From assembly GCA_900618425.1 (NCBI GenBank), contig UZAN01039831.1:8134-72133 (forward strand): 64,000 bases of DNA, in the 5' to 3' direction. The translations under genes were made by a program, and so were the position numbers. The first letter of the stretch is position 1, and every line of letters starts with the position of its first letter. The notes under the pieces are model-generated. The model worked only from the letters and a program-made list of their open reading frames with translations. It did not search any database and was not told where the DNA came from. Source of the DNA: Echinostoma caproni (Eukaryota; Platyhelminthes; Trematoda; Plagiorchiida; Echinostomatidae). Below, piece by piece: positions 50,301 to 62,100 of this stretch.

Positions 50301-53140
50301 AACATCACCCTCCACCTACTTCTCTATGGCTTAATTTAAACACCATTTTGAGGGTTAAACTAAATTACACTTTTGTTTTGGTATTCAACCGACATATATT
50401 TTTAAACTTAAATTGCTTTATTAATTGCATCAAATATTTGTTACTCTAGTCTACCTGAAAACCTGTTCAATGTGATTAGAAGATACAATTAGGAGACTTT
50501 ATAGTGTGGTTATTTAATTTGGTTCATCACATTGCATAGTTACGCGCCTGAACTACTCCAACAAACATTTATTGTTTTAAAGGCTGGCGTTTATTTGCAT
50601 CGTACTTGAAACTGAAGTTTCAAAAGGACAACGTGGATATATATAAACATTTATCCACCATGGATCGGGTAAACTCAAACAAAACATTTAACGTTTTGTC
50701 ATTCATCATATTCTTAACGAACAGCTTCGAATTGTTAAAAAATGTAGATCAAGATAAATGTGTTCCAGTGCCCGTTGAGAATCAACCTTTTGCACAGTTT
50801 GCAAATACACTTTCAGAACAAAGATGTATGGTGCCTAATATTCTGTATTTTTGAGCTGAAATACCATGTTATATCACATGACCGCAATAAATGTGCACTA
50901 ATTTTTTTAACAATGCGCATCAATTCCTCACTTGCTCTCAATCAATTGTAACAATCTGATAACAAATCATCCACATATCAGTATCACGAAGGTTTGTGAA
51001 TACATACATTATTTTATTGCGATAAGTTTGTAAAGTATTACTTTCAACTCCAATTATGATATTACTTGATCACGTGGGGTAGAATTCATTTGTTTAAAGT
51101 ACTCCGGTTAATTTTGGGACTTTTTTAGTCCTAAATTTATAGTTAATTGTTTTGTAAAACAAAGTAAGGACGAATCTAAAAGGCTATGTTTTCTCTCAGT
51201 ATTCACATTATGCTACAAAATCTATCGTACTTCTCCAATTACTTTGATGAGTTCAGCACTGTTTTAGAAGTTAGTTACTCCAACCAATTCTTGAGGTTTC
51301 TTTTAAGTGGACTCACTTAACTTCGGCAAGAAAGACACATAGGAATGCATGGATTACTTTGCCAAAGAAATCTGGATCAGAGCTATACCCGCAGATAGAA
51401 AAAATCACAACGGTGATATAAAATACCAATGGAACAACTTAAGGCTCCCATTTTATCTTACCAAATAGATCAATCAATAACATGCATTAGATGACATTGA
51501 GTGGAACGTTAATAGTACTTTGTAACCGAATCAAAGTCAAACAGTTCATTTCCAAGATATCAGAAAATAATTCTTATCCCCAACGAAAACAAACTTAATA
51601 TCATGAACCGATCAACAACTGACACTGCAATTAAATTTGAGACAAATAATCAGGTACTATAAGTACATAGCATAGCATAGCATCGCTCAAACTGTCATCC
51701 TTTCAACATCATCCTTTTCGTTAATTTTTAATGGATGTTTTACTAATAAATTATAGCCCTTCAGCATTTACACGGACTTGTATCTCAAATCACTTCAGTG
51801 TAAATTCTCGTCCTCGGATCTTAATGACGTTCGCAACCAATGTAAATAAAACATATATACTGATCTTCACGGAAGAAGACTACCGTCTAGAGCAATTACC
51901 CTGCATTTTTTAGACTCCGTACACCCTGCAGAGGCACCCAAGGCTTTTCGAGTCATTAAGAGACTTCGCAGTTCACGAACTTGGCTATTTTTGCAAGTGA
52001 TAGTTATTCATCGCTTGAAAAGCTTCTGACTCACCTGTTGTTGCTTTGGTAGGGACGATGTCACGCTTGATGCTTCCCTACCATAGTGTGTGACGTGGCC
52101 ATTCCTATCCTCAGGCTACCGCATTCACCGCATTGTTTGAACCAGTGTAAATGCATATTAAATTTTGTCATCCGAAGTTACCTCAACCTATAACCAAACA
52201 CAGAACACGCAACTCACTTACCCAATACATTGTTCAAATGACTCATTTCAACTTCCAACTTCCTTCATTTGGCGTGTTCGTTCAAATGTTCGTTTACAGC
52301 TAAATTATAGCAGGCGATATTGATGGCCAATTTGTATTCTCCCGGTGTATCTTCTTCTATTGCGGGAATGTGATTGATTTCTCACAATAAATTTACAACG
52401 CCGGTCCAAACACCAAAGTATGTTTAAGGCCACTTATTCCAAAAGTATGTATCAGACATGTGCATGCTGATGACAGTTAGCTGCCGCGTACATTTGCTGC
52501 GCAAAAACGCATCAAAGTTACTTGACTCGATTCAGGGATGAGAATAGTACTCACTTGATACGATTCTCCCTCAAGATGTTCCACATTGAGTAGTCACGTT
52601 TGTTTAGACGCATAGGACGCAGTATTGACTATATCAATGGTCAGTAGTGTCGCACTATCCCGTTTATAAATCTTTTCATTTCTTTGTGTTTCGATCATCT
52701 CACATAAGCTAAGACTTTTACGAAATCATAGATACATTGTTTCCACCACTATTTACATCTCCACAAAATGTTCATCAGAGGAGTATTCAGAAATCAGCGA
52801 CATCCTGACTTGTTCTGCAATTCAATAGATTGCCATCTCCTTTCGCCTGTTAGCTGAGCCCGTCAAGTTGTTGTTAAACGTTCCATTACCAGTTGAGTTA
52901 ACGTCCTTGGTACCACAAGCAACCGGACCAGGAGACCTTAACCTGTTCTTTTTCACTACCTTCGTTGTTCGCGTATTTATTGAGTTAATGCTTGGTTAAC
53001 AGAAATATTCTCAACTGCTAGTGAGTATCAAGTACTATGATAGTCACAAATAAAGCCTCAATTTATTTTTGTTCAATAGTTTCATCCGTAATTAGGGTAC
53101 TCACGCGAGTCTTCCAGACATGGTGCAGTACGTGGTAATT
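47371..53140. other. No recognisable gene
   Basis: AT-rich stretch. The plus frame 48027-48320 (97 codons) starts just after an AG-ended pyrimidine stretch but has no clear donor or domain. A CATAG microsatellite is at 51667-51681. No RNA gene was recognised. Confidence 0.45.
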
Positions 53141-53142
53141 AC

Positions 53143-53513
53143 CAATTTACCCAACACGACGTGTGGATGAGTGGAAAGACACTTATGGAGCTCAGTGAAT
53201 TCATCGACGAACGTGAGGCTAACGATAATATCACACATCAATGTGTCGTTTTGATTGTGTGCCTGTGAGATGAACTCCAGTCCAGTGGTCCATAATTCGT
53301 AATCGGTTCCCTAAATTCATAGTGTTCAAATTGGCTTAAAAATTGTGTCACAAATTGCAGAGAGACCACATCTGATAGGAATTCCTTTGACAAACTTAAA
53401 GTTTGCTCCAATGCACATTTTGAAAAAAAGTCGGAAACGAACTCACTTGTTTTTTTATTGGTGAATTCTTTTTCCAGTTTCAGGTTGATCAGAGAATTAT
53501 TATCATCTACGGA
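53143..53513 (-). other. Candidate exon with one frame change, unknown protein
   Basis: The minus strand has an acceptor-like TTATTTTCAG ending at 53514 and a donor-like G|GTAATT at 53142-53137. An alternative GTAAAT donor lies a few bases earlier in the transcript. The first two thirds read an amphipathic, protein-like sequence (EFVSDFFSKCALEQTLSLSK, then LSDVVSLQFVTQFLS). In the last third a different frame is the convincing one (DYELWTTGLEFISQAHNQND, then FVDEFTELHKCLSTHPHVV). One inserted or deleted base near 53300 would join them. This could be a real exon with a sequencing error, a pseudogene, or chance. I do not recognise the family. Confidence 0.33.
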
Positions 53514-56500
53514 CTGAAAATAAGTACTGCCAATGATTAACAACAGTTTTCTGGACAGGAATGCAAAGTATTCGATGGTTAACCCTGATTTGGTAAATTT
53601 TGGGAAATACCCACAAAGTAGCCTTTACAAGTGACTGACTGACTATAATAAAAAAAATCCCAAAACGTTCCGAGAAACAATGAATAATTTGGCCTCATTA
53701 AACTTGTGCGCCACTTTCCAATATCTTAGAGTTCTGAATATCCTTCTATTGATAAAATAAGAGCTAACTATTTGAGTAAACTAATCACGTTATGCAATGA
53801 AGCTTCATAATGACAAGTAGGATTGAAAGGACACAAACTTGAAAATAACTTTTAGATATAGCGATTGTTCCTACTGTACTTCATAAATTTCTTTTTTTAC
53901 ACGAACGAATGTTATACAAGTTCAAAAAATTACTCTCACATTTCAGTTTATTTCACACATTGATTTTCTGTATTCCGTAACATTTTCCTTACCCTCAAGC
54001 AGTGTTTTGAATGACGAGCGTTTGAAGTATTGTTGGCACATTTGCAATCTACCACATGAAGTCGGTAAAACTCCTTGCATTGGTTTGTAGCATGCACACC
54101 ATTTTTCGTTTCCCTATCTTTCATTTATCAGAGCAAACAGCTCGTGATGCAACTCAACGACTCACATCAGAATTCGGTGGCAAACCTGAGAGTTTTGGAA
54201 GTTTTCCGCTTTCTGCAAGATAACTACTGTGAGGTTCCTCCTTACTACAGTTGTATTGAACTCAAAACTATGTAATTTGCAGCTGTTCAGATGCTGAATG
54301 CAATTATTCCATGCAAGTCATATGAGCATTTTGGAAGTGCAATCTAAAATACGGTGACAATGATCAGAGACTTACAACAAAGTACATTTTACTAAGGATC
54401 GTTGTAATTGAGTGTCCACTAGTAATGTTTAATTGGAGGAATTCATACATACGAGAGAAAACACTGGTCATCGATTTCTCGGCTACCGATAATCTGTGGT
54501 TAGATTTCCCTTCATGTGCACGTTTTTGAGGGATACGAACAGCATTAAAACCGTATAAAATGTGATGCTGCGAACAAAATGATCTATCAGAGAGATGGCA
54601 GAATGTTTGATCATATAGGTAATAAATCTGGTGAGTTAGGATGAACTAACGCGTACATATGTGTCAAGATTCTTTGATCAGTGGAATGAGAGTACACAGG
54701 CCAATTTCAGACAGAGTTGGGCGCATTGATTTCAGAAAGGAAGACTGTTAAGGGATGGTAAGAATGTACAGGCTAGATAGAAAAACTTCCGTTATAGTTG
54801 TGTTCTCCCTTTGACACATTTTATGTGACTCCGTCCTTTTTTAGACTTTAATTTATGGATTCAGATAATATGAAAACTCTGTCGGTGACTGTGAACAACT
54901 TCATTGATATTTTCGAGATTTGTTTGATTAACTCGTGAAATTTTATCTATTCTATGTCAGTTTTCCTCATTGAGGAATGAATGGATGGATGTATGAAATT
55001 TATTTGCATAACAATCAAGCTGTGAGTATGACTGGAGTAATATTATCTTCAGAAACTTAATTAATCAATAAAATACTTTAAGATATCAGTGATCGAGTCA
55101 TTCATGCATATCGCATCCGCCGTACGTCCCAGTGAACTCTGTCGCGTTTATCATTTATTGCCATAGATTCTAGCAGCTGTCGGTTCTGTTGTGGTCTGGG
55201 ATTGTCAGACATCTTATTCAGATTTGTTATCTGACGTGACCATGAGCGAAATGACATCAGACTGGTCTTCCCGGTTGAAGTGTATTTGGCAAACTTGGCA
55301 TCTGAGCATTAGAAAAGCATCTCAGTCTGAAATGATTACTGTGCGGTATCCGTTGCACAAAATAATTTCGTTCGCCGTTAGAATAATATCACTTTTTAAA
55401 CAGCTGAAATGAGCATTCAATTTGGACTAAAAATAAGTTAATTGTTTAATGGGATTTGAAATCTGTGAAGGAGTCTGGCCAGCGATTGTGTACCCAGCAT
55501 TGCGTTTTGTACACGAAGACTGTCAACAGCACGATCAAGTTAAATAAACAAATGAGGACTTTATATGATGAATTGTACTCGCATGAATACAAATGACCAC
55601 AAAACCAAGAGTAGATAAATACCAGATGGGGACGGATAACAAAGTTATTTTGTCTTTTTCAAACCACCAAACTTGTTTTTGTCTATTTCATGAGCTTTAA
55701 AATTTGCTTACATAGGTGTCAGCATTGATTGGGCTGAAACCGCGTTGCGTATGATATGGAACTAGTAGCTACGATGTCCCATCTCTTTGTCTCTATTCCA
55801 TTGTACAGAGGGAACATGCATTGTGAGTTACGAACATAAAACAAATAAAGTGCTGTATTTCTCAATTTATAATTAAGGTACAACATCTCGGATACATTTA
55901 GTGCATAAGATATACATTTTTTAAGTTTTAAGGTTTGTTTCGGAGGGCGCTTAGTTGTGATTCAAATAAAATTCAAAGCATTTATAGGTACCATATACAC
56001 AATTTTTGAAACTTTTGATAAAAAGTATACATGATTCTTTATCGACGGTAATTTCATGGGTTCTCCTTCTAGTTTATTCTGACTGTTTACAGTTTATAGT
56101 AGCTCGAATTGTGAAGACCAATGTATGGGCCAGAATATATCTGGTGACAAATGATAGCGATCATCCTCATCTCCAATCAGACCGCGAACGTTTAACCAAG
56201 TCTGGTTAATTTCAAGAAATTTTGAGTATAAATATCAGAGTTTGCTACTTGCATGAATATTTTTAATCTTGGGGGATGGACGGAAACATGTAAGAAAAAA
56301 TAAGGCACACCTGATCGCAAAACCGTCGGACTCCGGTTATTCAAAACGACAGTTACAGCTAATTGCTCTGTTTCACAACTTGGTGGGTAATATTGGGTCT
56401 CAAAAGGTTTGCAATAGTAACATGCACGTGGTGGTTTCCATGACAGATCATATCATAGAAATCACGAATATCAAGTCTAGATTATTTGTAAACAAACCGG

Positions 56501-56630
56501 TGGGGATTTAAGGTATTTTAATAGTGCCGTTAACTGGTTAACCATGATTTTGCAACATTTCAGTAGAACAAAGGTGCGGCCAAGTGTACTGCATCCATCC
56601 AAAAATTAGGGGATATCGCAAAAGCTGTTA
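53514..56630. other. No recognisable gene
   Basis: A GAATGAATGGATGGATG microsatellite (54975-54992) resembles tandem tails of non-LTR elements, but no coding remnant was found before it. The plus frame 55191-55412 and the short frame after the acceptor-like site near 56089 are unassigned. Confidence 0.45.
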
Positions 56631-56639
56631 ACACATTTA

Positions 56640-56765
56640 CCAGCCACGCAAATGATTATACTAGCGTTTTAGCGCTGTGAACAAGGAGATCTGAGTTCAA
56701 GCAAACACCTCTTCCGACGACACAGGGCTGGTTTCCTGCATTTTCAAATGCAGCAATGAGCTGTC
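56640..56765 (+). repeat. Possible tRNA-derived repeat (weak)
   Basis: The segment around 56662-56705 reads like the second half of a tRNA: TAGCG, then TAGCGCTG and GAGATCTGAGTTCAAGC, where the last 10 bases resemble a B box. It differs from the SINE family at 18.0 and 45.7 kb. No partner copy was found in the window. Confidence 0.3.
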
Positions 56766-57409
56766 ACCTGAAAGCCTCTTACGCGTATCAAAGAGCTGTT
56801 TGAAAACCTAGCACTATTCACGTTGGCCTTTGGTACAGAAAATTTGCCATGCTCATTCGATTCCGTGGTTCTATTTCTGTTTTGATGCGAACCAAACCTT
56901 TTTCTGTAATCTCGGTTTTGTCAAACCGGAAAATGGTCTTTATCGGCGAAAAGATTTCGTTGGCTGCAAATGTTTTCGTCTTGTATAAAGCACATTTGGA
57001 GCACAATGAAATGATAGGAAACACCGTACAGCTGTTCCTAACTGATTGGGCTTCAGCGGACAAGAAGAATCTATGTACCTGAATGTAGAGAATTTTACCG
57101 GAGAAACAATATCACATTAAATTTTAGAATAATGTCAGAAAATATCTGGAAAGTCTGTGATCGGCCCGATCTATAAAACGCTAATTTTAATCTAGTAGTG
57201 CAGCTATTTGTACGCTTCTGTTAAGTTATTTCATCGTCAAAACTCCTCATTTTTCTTTACGCGTGCCAAGTGATCAATTAACCTGTCTCAAAAATGATAC
57301 ATTGCTAAGCAAGACAGAACTTGGAAAACCTCTATAAATTTGACCATGTTATATGCAGTATTTTTAAACTTATGCAAACAGCTCCTTTTGATAACTCACC
57401 CATGGTGCT
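56766..57409. other. Unassigned; open on both strands at 56818-57082
   Basis: About 80 codons are open on each strand (minus 57063-56818, plus 56849-57082). On the minus strand an AG-ended site precedes the frame. Neither product is recognised, and the double opening probably reflects the locally higher GC content. Confidence 0.3.
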
Positions 57410-57541
57410 CCGCTTTAATTTGCTTTCAACATTCCATTCTTTGTCCTGCTCGTTTATCCAAATGGGGCACCCAAAGACAGCAACCAAAACGGGCCCAGGA
57501 AAGCGCATGGATAATGGTTGTAAAAACTGAAAACTGAAACT
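57410..57541 (+). repeat. Shared retrotransposon 3' UTR, copy 2
   Basis: Partner of 40107-40237 in the same orientation, ending in ACTGAAAACTGAAAC. The upstream sequence does not contain the RTE-like C-terminus seen at 40.0 kb, so this copy appears truncated to its UTR. Confidence 0.6.
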
Positions 57542-58588
57542 GGTTACATATTTAGTATGATCTACTTCGGGTATATTACCGAAGCAAATGTACATGACGG
57601 CATAAGTCAAAGGGAAAAGTTATAGAAAACAAGCTTGTTCGTGACGGTTTTGGTTTTGCGAAGATGTAATAAGTATGGAGTTGTTTAGGAAAATCAATTA
57701 TTAAAAAATATATGATACCATTATACATACGTGTAACAATAAACTTGGCCACACTCAACAAATGAGGTTAGATCACAGTAAATAGGTCTCTGAGGTGGGG
57801 TGGGAATTAGTCATTGATTACGTCAAGATAAATAAACAGTGTTCACTGGTGAAGCGAAATATTTTGAAGAGAAACCATCTCTTCAAAGGGGAAGGAGAGA
57901 ACAATTAGAGAGAGATATCAGAGCTGAAGCAGTTGACTAAGTTGAAGATGCAATAGCAGGAGACGGAGTAAAAGCTGGGCGTGCGTGTTGTTACAACCTG
58001 AGGAGAACTCTTCACGATAGAGAGAATAAGTATAGTAACCAATGTGTCCATAGGAAAGTAATTTGAATTGATTTAAATGGAGAATGAAAACACATACTAA
58101 ACGTCATAAGAACCGAACTAGAACTCACATGAAAATACCAAGCATAAAACCATTTCATTTTTTATGTTAAAGTTTGTAATACTCATTCCTTTGTTGCCTC
58201 GTAATGTCCATAAATACTACAAACAAAAATCAACCACCGCTTTGTCGCCAATTCTCATTGATCACCTGTATTTGAGAATCACTGTACGCATTATTTACCC
58301 TTGTTTGAGGAATTGAATTCGCATGTTATGTTCCTGATATCAGCTGCCATTTTCGTAAAAACCATATTTCCCTCAATTTTTGGAAAACCAAATTCCTGAA
58401 TTCATTTTTGAGCTCGGAACGATCCCGGACTTTTTTCTTCAGTGACAATACCTTGAAAGTTGTAATTAGTTTGGCTACTGGTTGAGTGATGAAAATGTAC
58501 CTCGTAAACCATTAGAACATATCTAAAACCATAGACAATCGGCTTATTCTGCCTCCATAACAGCTTGGGAATTAGTTAAAAATTGATT
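57542..58588. other. No recognisable gene
   Basis: AT-rich with a purine-rich stretch at 57840-58050. No motif or repeat partner was recognised. Confidence 0.5.
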
Positions 58589-59105
58589 CTAAGGTATACC
58601 ATACTCAACTATAAAAAGAACATAAAACGACTTCTCAGCTGACTGTGTTGAAATAGGCAGCAGCACTCCGTTTGAGTTAGAAGCTACACTGCAAGAATCC
58701 TCCTCAGAAAAGTAATGAGGCTTTTTCAATATAATATGCCAGTCGTCTTTAGGTAGAATGCGATCTGTGCAAATCAAATCAGAATACGGAATCCAATAGT
58801 TAACTGAATTTCTTTCTTCTTAGTTTAAATGAATTTCTACCGGCTGTCTTTACGCAAAATGATACCACATCTAGAATATATGTTCCAAAGAGAAGATCGC
58901 CATCAGTGTTTCCACTAAAATTATCATAGTTTGATCATCCGATTGTCAGGTGTCTTGCATTTTTCTAAATCATCCTTTGCATTTATTTCTGTACTTGTAG
59001 ACATAGAACCCATGGCAACATTCTTCCCTTGATTCAGTTGAAAACACTTGACTTCATGGGGCATCAAAACGTGCTTTCTGAAAAGCCTGAACATAAAGAA
59101 CAATT
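58589..59105 (-). other. Two candidate exons joined by a possible 76-bp intron (minus strand), unknown product
   Basis: An acceptor-like CACCAGCAG ends at 59106. The following sequence reads ELFFMFRLFRKHVLMPHEVK and STSTEINAKDDLEKCKTPDN, then a stop at 58926-58924. A shifted frame continues as DNFSGNTDGDLLFGTYILDV to a donor-like GTAGAA at 58840. The acceptor TTTGCACAG ending at 58765 leads to RILPKDDWHIILKKPHYFSE. The two sides of this putative intron are in compatible phase (G + AT gives Asp). One frame change is still needed, and no family is recognised, so this is a weak gene hint. Confidence 0.22.
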
Positions 59106-62100
59106 CTGCTGGTGTCAGAAACAACTTTCATGGGCATGGAAAATGCGAAGACCAAAGTGAACATATTTTTCACTAATCAGATGTTCCAAACGAGTGCTCA
59201 TGGTAAAATAATTTGTGCAGTTCCGAAAATTGGTGTAGATTTCATGCTGTATTTTTATCCGTGGAACAATGAGCACCCGTGCACTGCGTCTGGTGCCAAC
59301 TGTCGGTGAACTCTGTTTCTTTGATATATGTTGTTCACCTTCCTCAATCAAGTCGCAACACAGTTGTCAGTGTTGTGATGTGATTACTTACTGCTACAAA
59401 CTGGACGCTGTCTGTGTTTTGCATTATTTGGTAAAAAGAAAAAGCTATTTGTACGCATGGTAACGAGCCCATGCGGATTCATTACTTACACTGAAGTTTA
59501 AAGCACTTACCAGAAACACTAAAGATAAGTAGTTGCATGGATCGGACAACGATGATTGTAAATTCCCCAATAAAATTCACCTCTCTTGGCCCGGATAACC
59601 CTGGCAGTATCGCTCCCACATGCCAATAATGGAACTTTTTCCTTTGAGGAACATAATTGCGCTGTGATTTACTTACTACGCAGTCAGTGTGAATATATAT
59701 ACATTCAAATTCTGATGCCTTCTAGAATCACCAGATCTAACTTATCGTCATTCATTGAAAGGTTGTCGTGTAACCCCAACTCACTGTTGAACATTTGACT
59801 TCGTTTATGTGCGCACAATCTACTCAGAAAAGACATGATAGATGAAATACACCCTACTAGACAAAACATTGTTCTGCGACTACATTTCATGTACTCAAAC
59901 TATATTTATCTCTAATTTGTGGCAAAGCAATTCCAGATAAGATAATTGGTCTTTTAAAGCGACCCTCTTGTTTCACGTGACCATGAGAAATAAAGACTGC
60001 ACTCCGACTTAAGTGGTGGTAGCACTGGTGAATAAAATACTGATGATCTGCTCCAAGAAGAATTTTATGTTACACTTTATGATCGATAATGCCTCAAATA
60101 AATAAATCATAGCAGGATACCAGTGCAAAACATTCAAATATCGAAGAAAACTCAACTTTCCTAATTTAAATATTACAGAAATACTCTTGACAGTGTTTCT
60201 AGTGGTTGGTTATAAAGTGCATTCCTAAGTTCAGTAATCAGCTCGGAACACCAGTGGATTACCGGTCATGATTGCAGTACAAAAGCATTCTTGTGAACCA
60301 ACAAGACTAATTCAATTTGTTCACTTACTTGATCTCCCAAGAAACGAGCATACAAGCTCCCAAAATAACCACACCACCGATTTCCAATTGGATTGGTTGA
60401 GCAAAATGCTTACAGAATCCCACAAAGTCCAAATGTGAGTTTTATTATGTGAACAGCTTGTTTCTCTTTCATGCATCGCTTCTTGCAAAGGATATTCTCA
60501 AGAATGAATCGTCTGTCGGTCGCAAAAAAGAGGAATGTCATATAAGGTTTCAGGTACAATATTATCACATGATATAAATTCCTTCTAATTATGTATGTGG
60601 TCTCCTTAGTGTAGACATTTGAGGTACACCAGTGTTTCATCATGTCTCTACTTGAATAAAAAACAGTTTGTGCACAAACTATTTAGAACAGTTTTGCTGA
60701 AGGGCTTCCCTAACGGTAAAAGATTAGTGGTGACACTCCAATCTACGTTTCAGACAACTCAATTAAACTGATATCTCCCTAAGTGGATGTTGGGTGATAC
60801 CTTTCAACGCACGTTTTGAATGGCTTGGATTCTGTGATATCAGATTCGCAAAAATGACCTCCAGAATGTCATGGAAATGCGTTCCTTTGACCCTTTTCGA
60901 AATTTTTTTCCTTATCAGTGTGGTACCTAATCGTTAACGAGCATTCTATTGTTATGTTTTCAAAGGCGAATAACGGTCAGGGTATCGGTAAATTTACATT
61001 CATACAACAAAATGTCTCATTTGAGTAAGGCTTCTGAATTCTCACAGATTTACATGGTTTGATAATAGATGTGCATTCTTGTAGTTACCATGTTGAACAC
61101 AGCAATTTTCTCCAACAAATGTTTTTCATTTTCGAATATTGAAAATCCGCCTATCACATCTCTTTGCGAACTATTCACAGGTGTGAGTAGTGTCCCACAA
61201 CACTATAACTCTAAACTCTAAACTTTGCCATACTTTGTATACAGTCCATTGAACACTGATAGCAAACCAGGGACCAATGTGCATTAAATATGACAGAAAC
61301 CACCCGTTAGGAAACCAATATGCATTACACCTGCAGATAAAGTCCACGTTCGATTCATCAAATAGTCCACGTCCTCTTGAACAGTGATTCTTAAAGCTTG
61401 GGGCTGTAATGGATTGCAAAAGGAATGCGACAATCGACCCTCCGTATTCTTCAATAGTGAGGACCTACGTTAAATACTTCTTGGAGTGCTAGCGGGTTCT
61501 CCGGTTTTGTTACGGCATGTCACGTTTTGTCATAGTCGGCAAACAGCACCTCTTTGATTCCAGAAGTGAGTATAAGTGAGAAAACAATTAACGAAATTTA
61601 TTTCTTTGAGTTATAAATGGTCATTTTGTTATCTTTTTCAAATTACCAACAAAGTAAAAGCGATGCAAGCCATCAACTTTGCATGCTTTCTTTCAGCTCT
61701 CTGCGTGAATAACTTACGTTGGTTGGATAGAAAAACCTCTCTTCATAAAACTCGTGGAATTTCTAGGGAGTTTATAAGAACATGTCCTCACTGTCAATGG
61801 TCCTTTTTCAAGGACCTTAGGGTCTATTGGTTATTCATCCCTAGAATGAGTAATCCTGTTTTTTTGGTCACACCAGGAAACTTGTTCTAGCGTGTGATCT
61901 CACACTATGGTTTTTTATTACGAGTGTAACTTTACGATAAATGAGCGGTAATGGTCAAAACCTTACTTTTATTCGCTGATTGCGATTTTCGCTTTCCTAC
62001 CTTTGGAACAATCGATTTGGTATAAAATATGCAAACTACAGTTGCTGATATGTATGAAACGGAACTTTTAAACGTCTGTTCAAGGCGGACATCAGATTTT

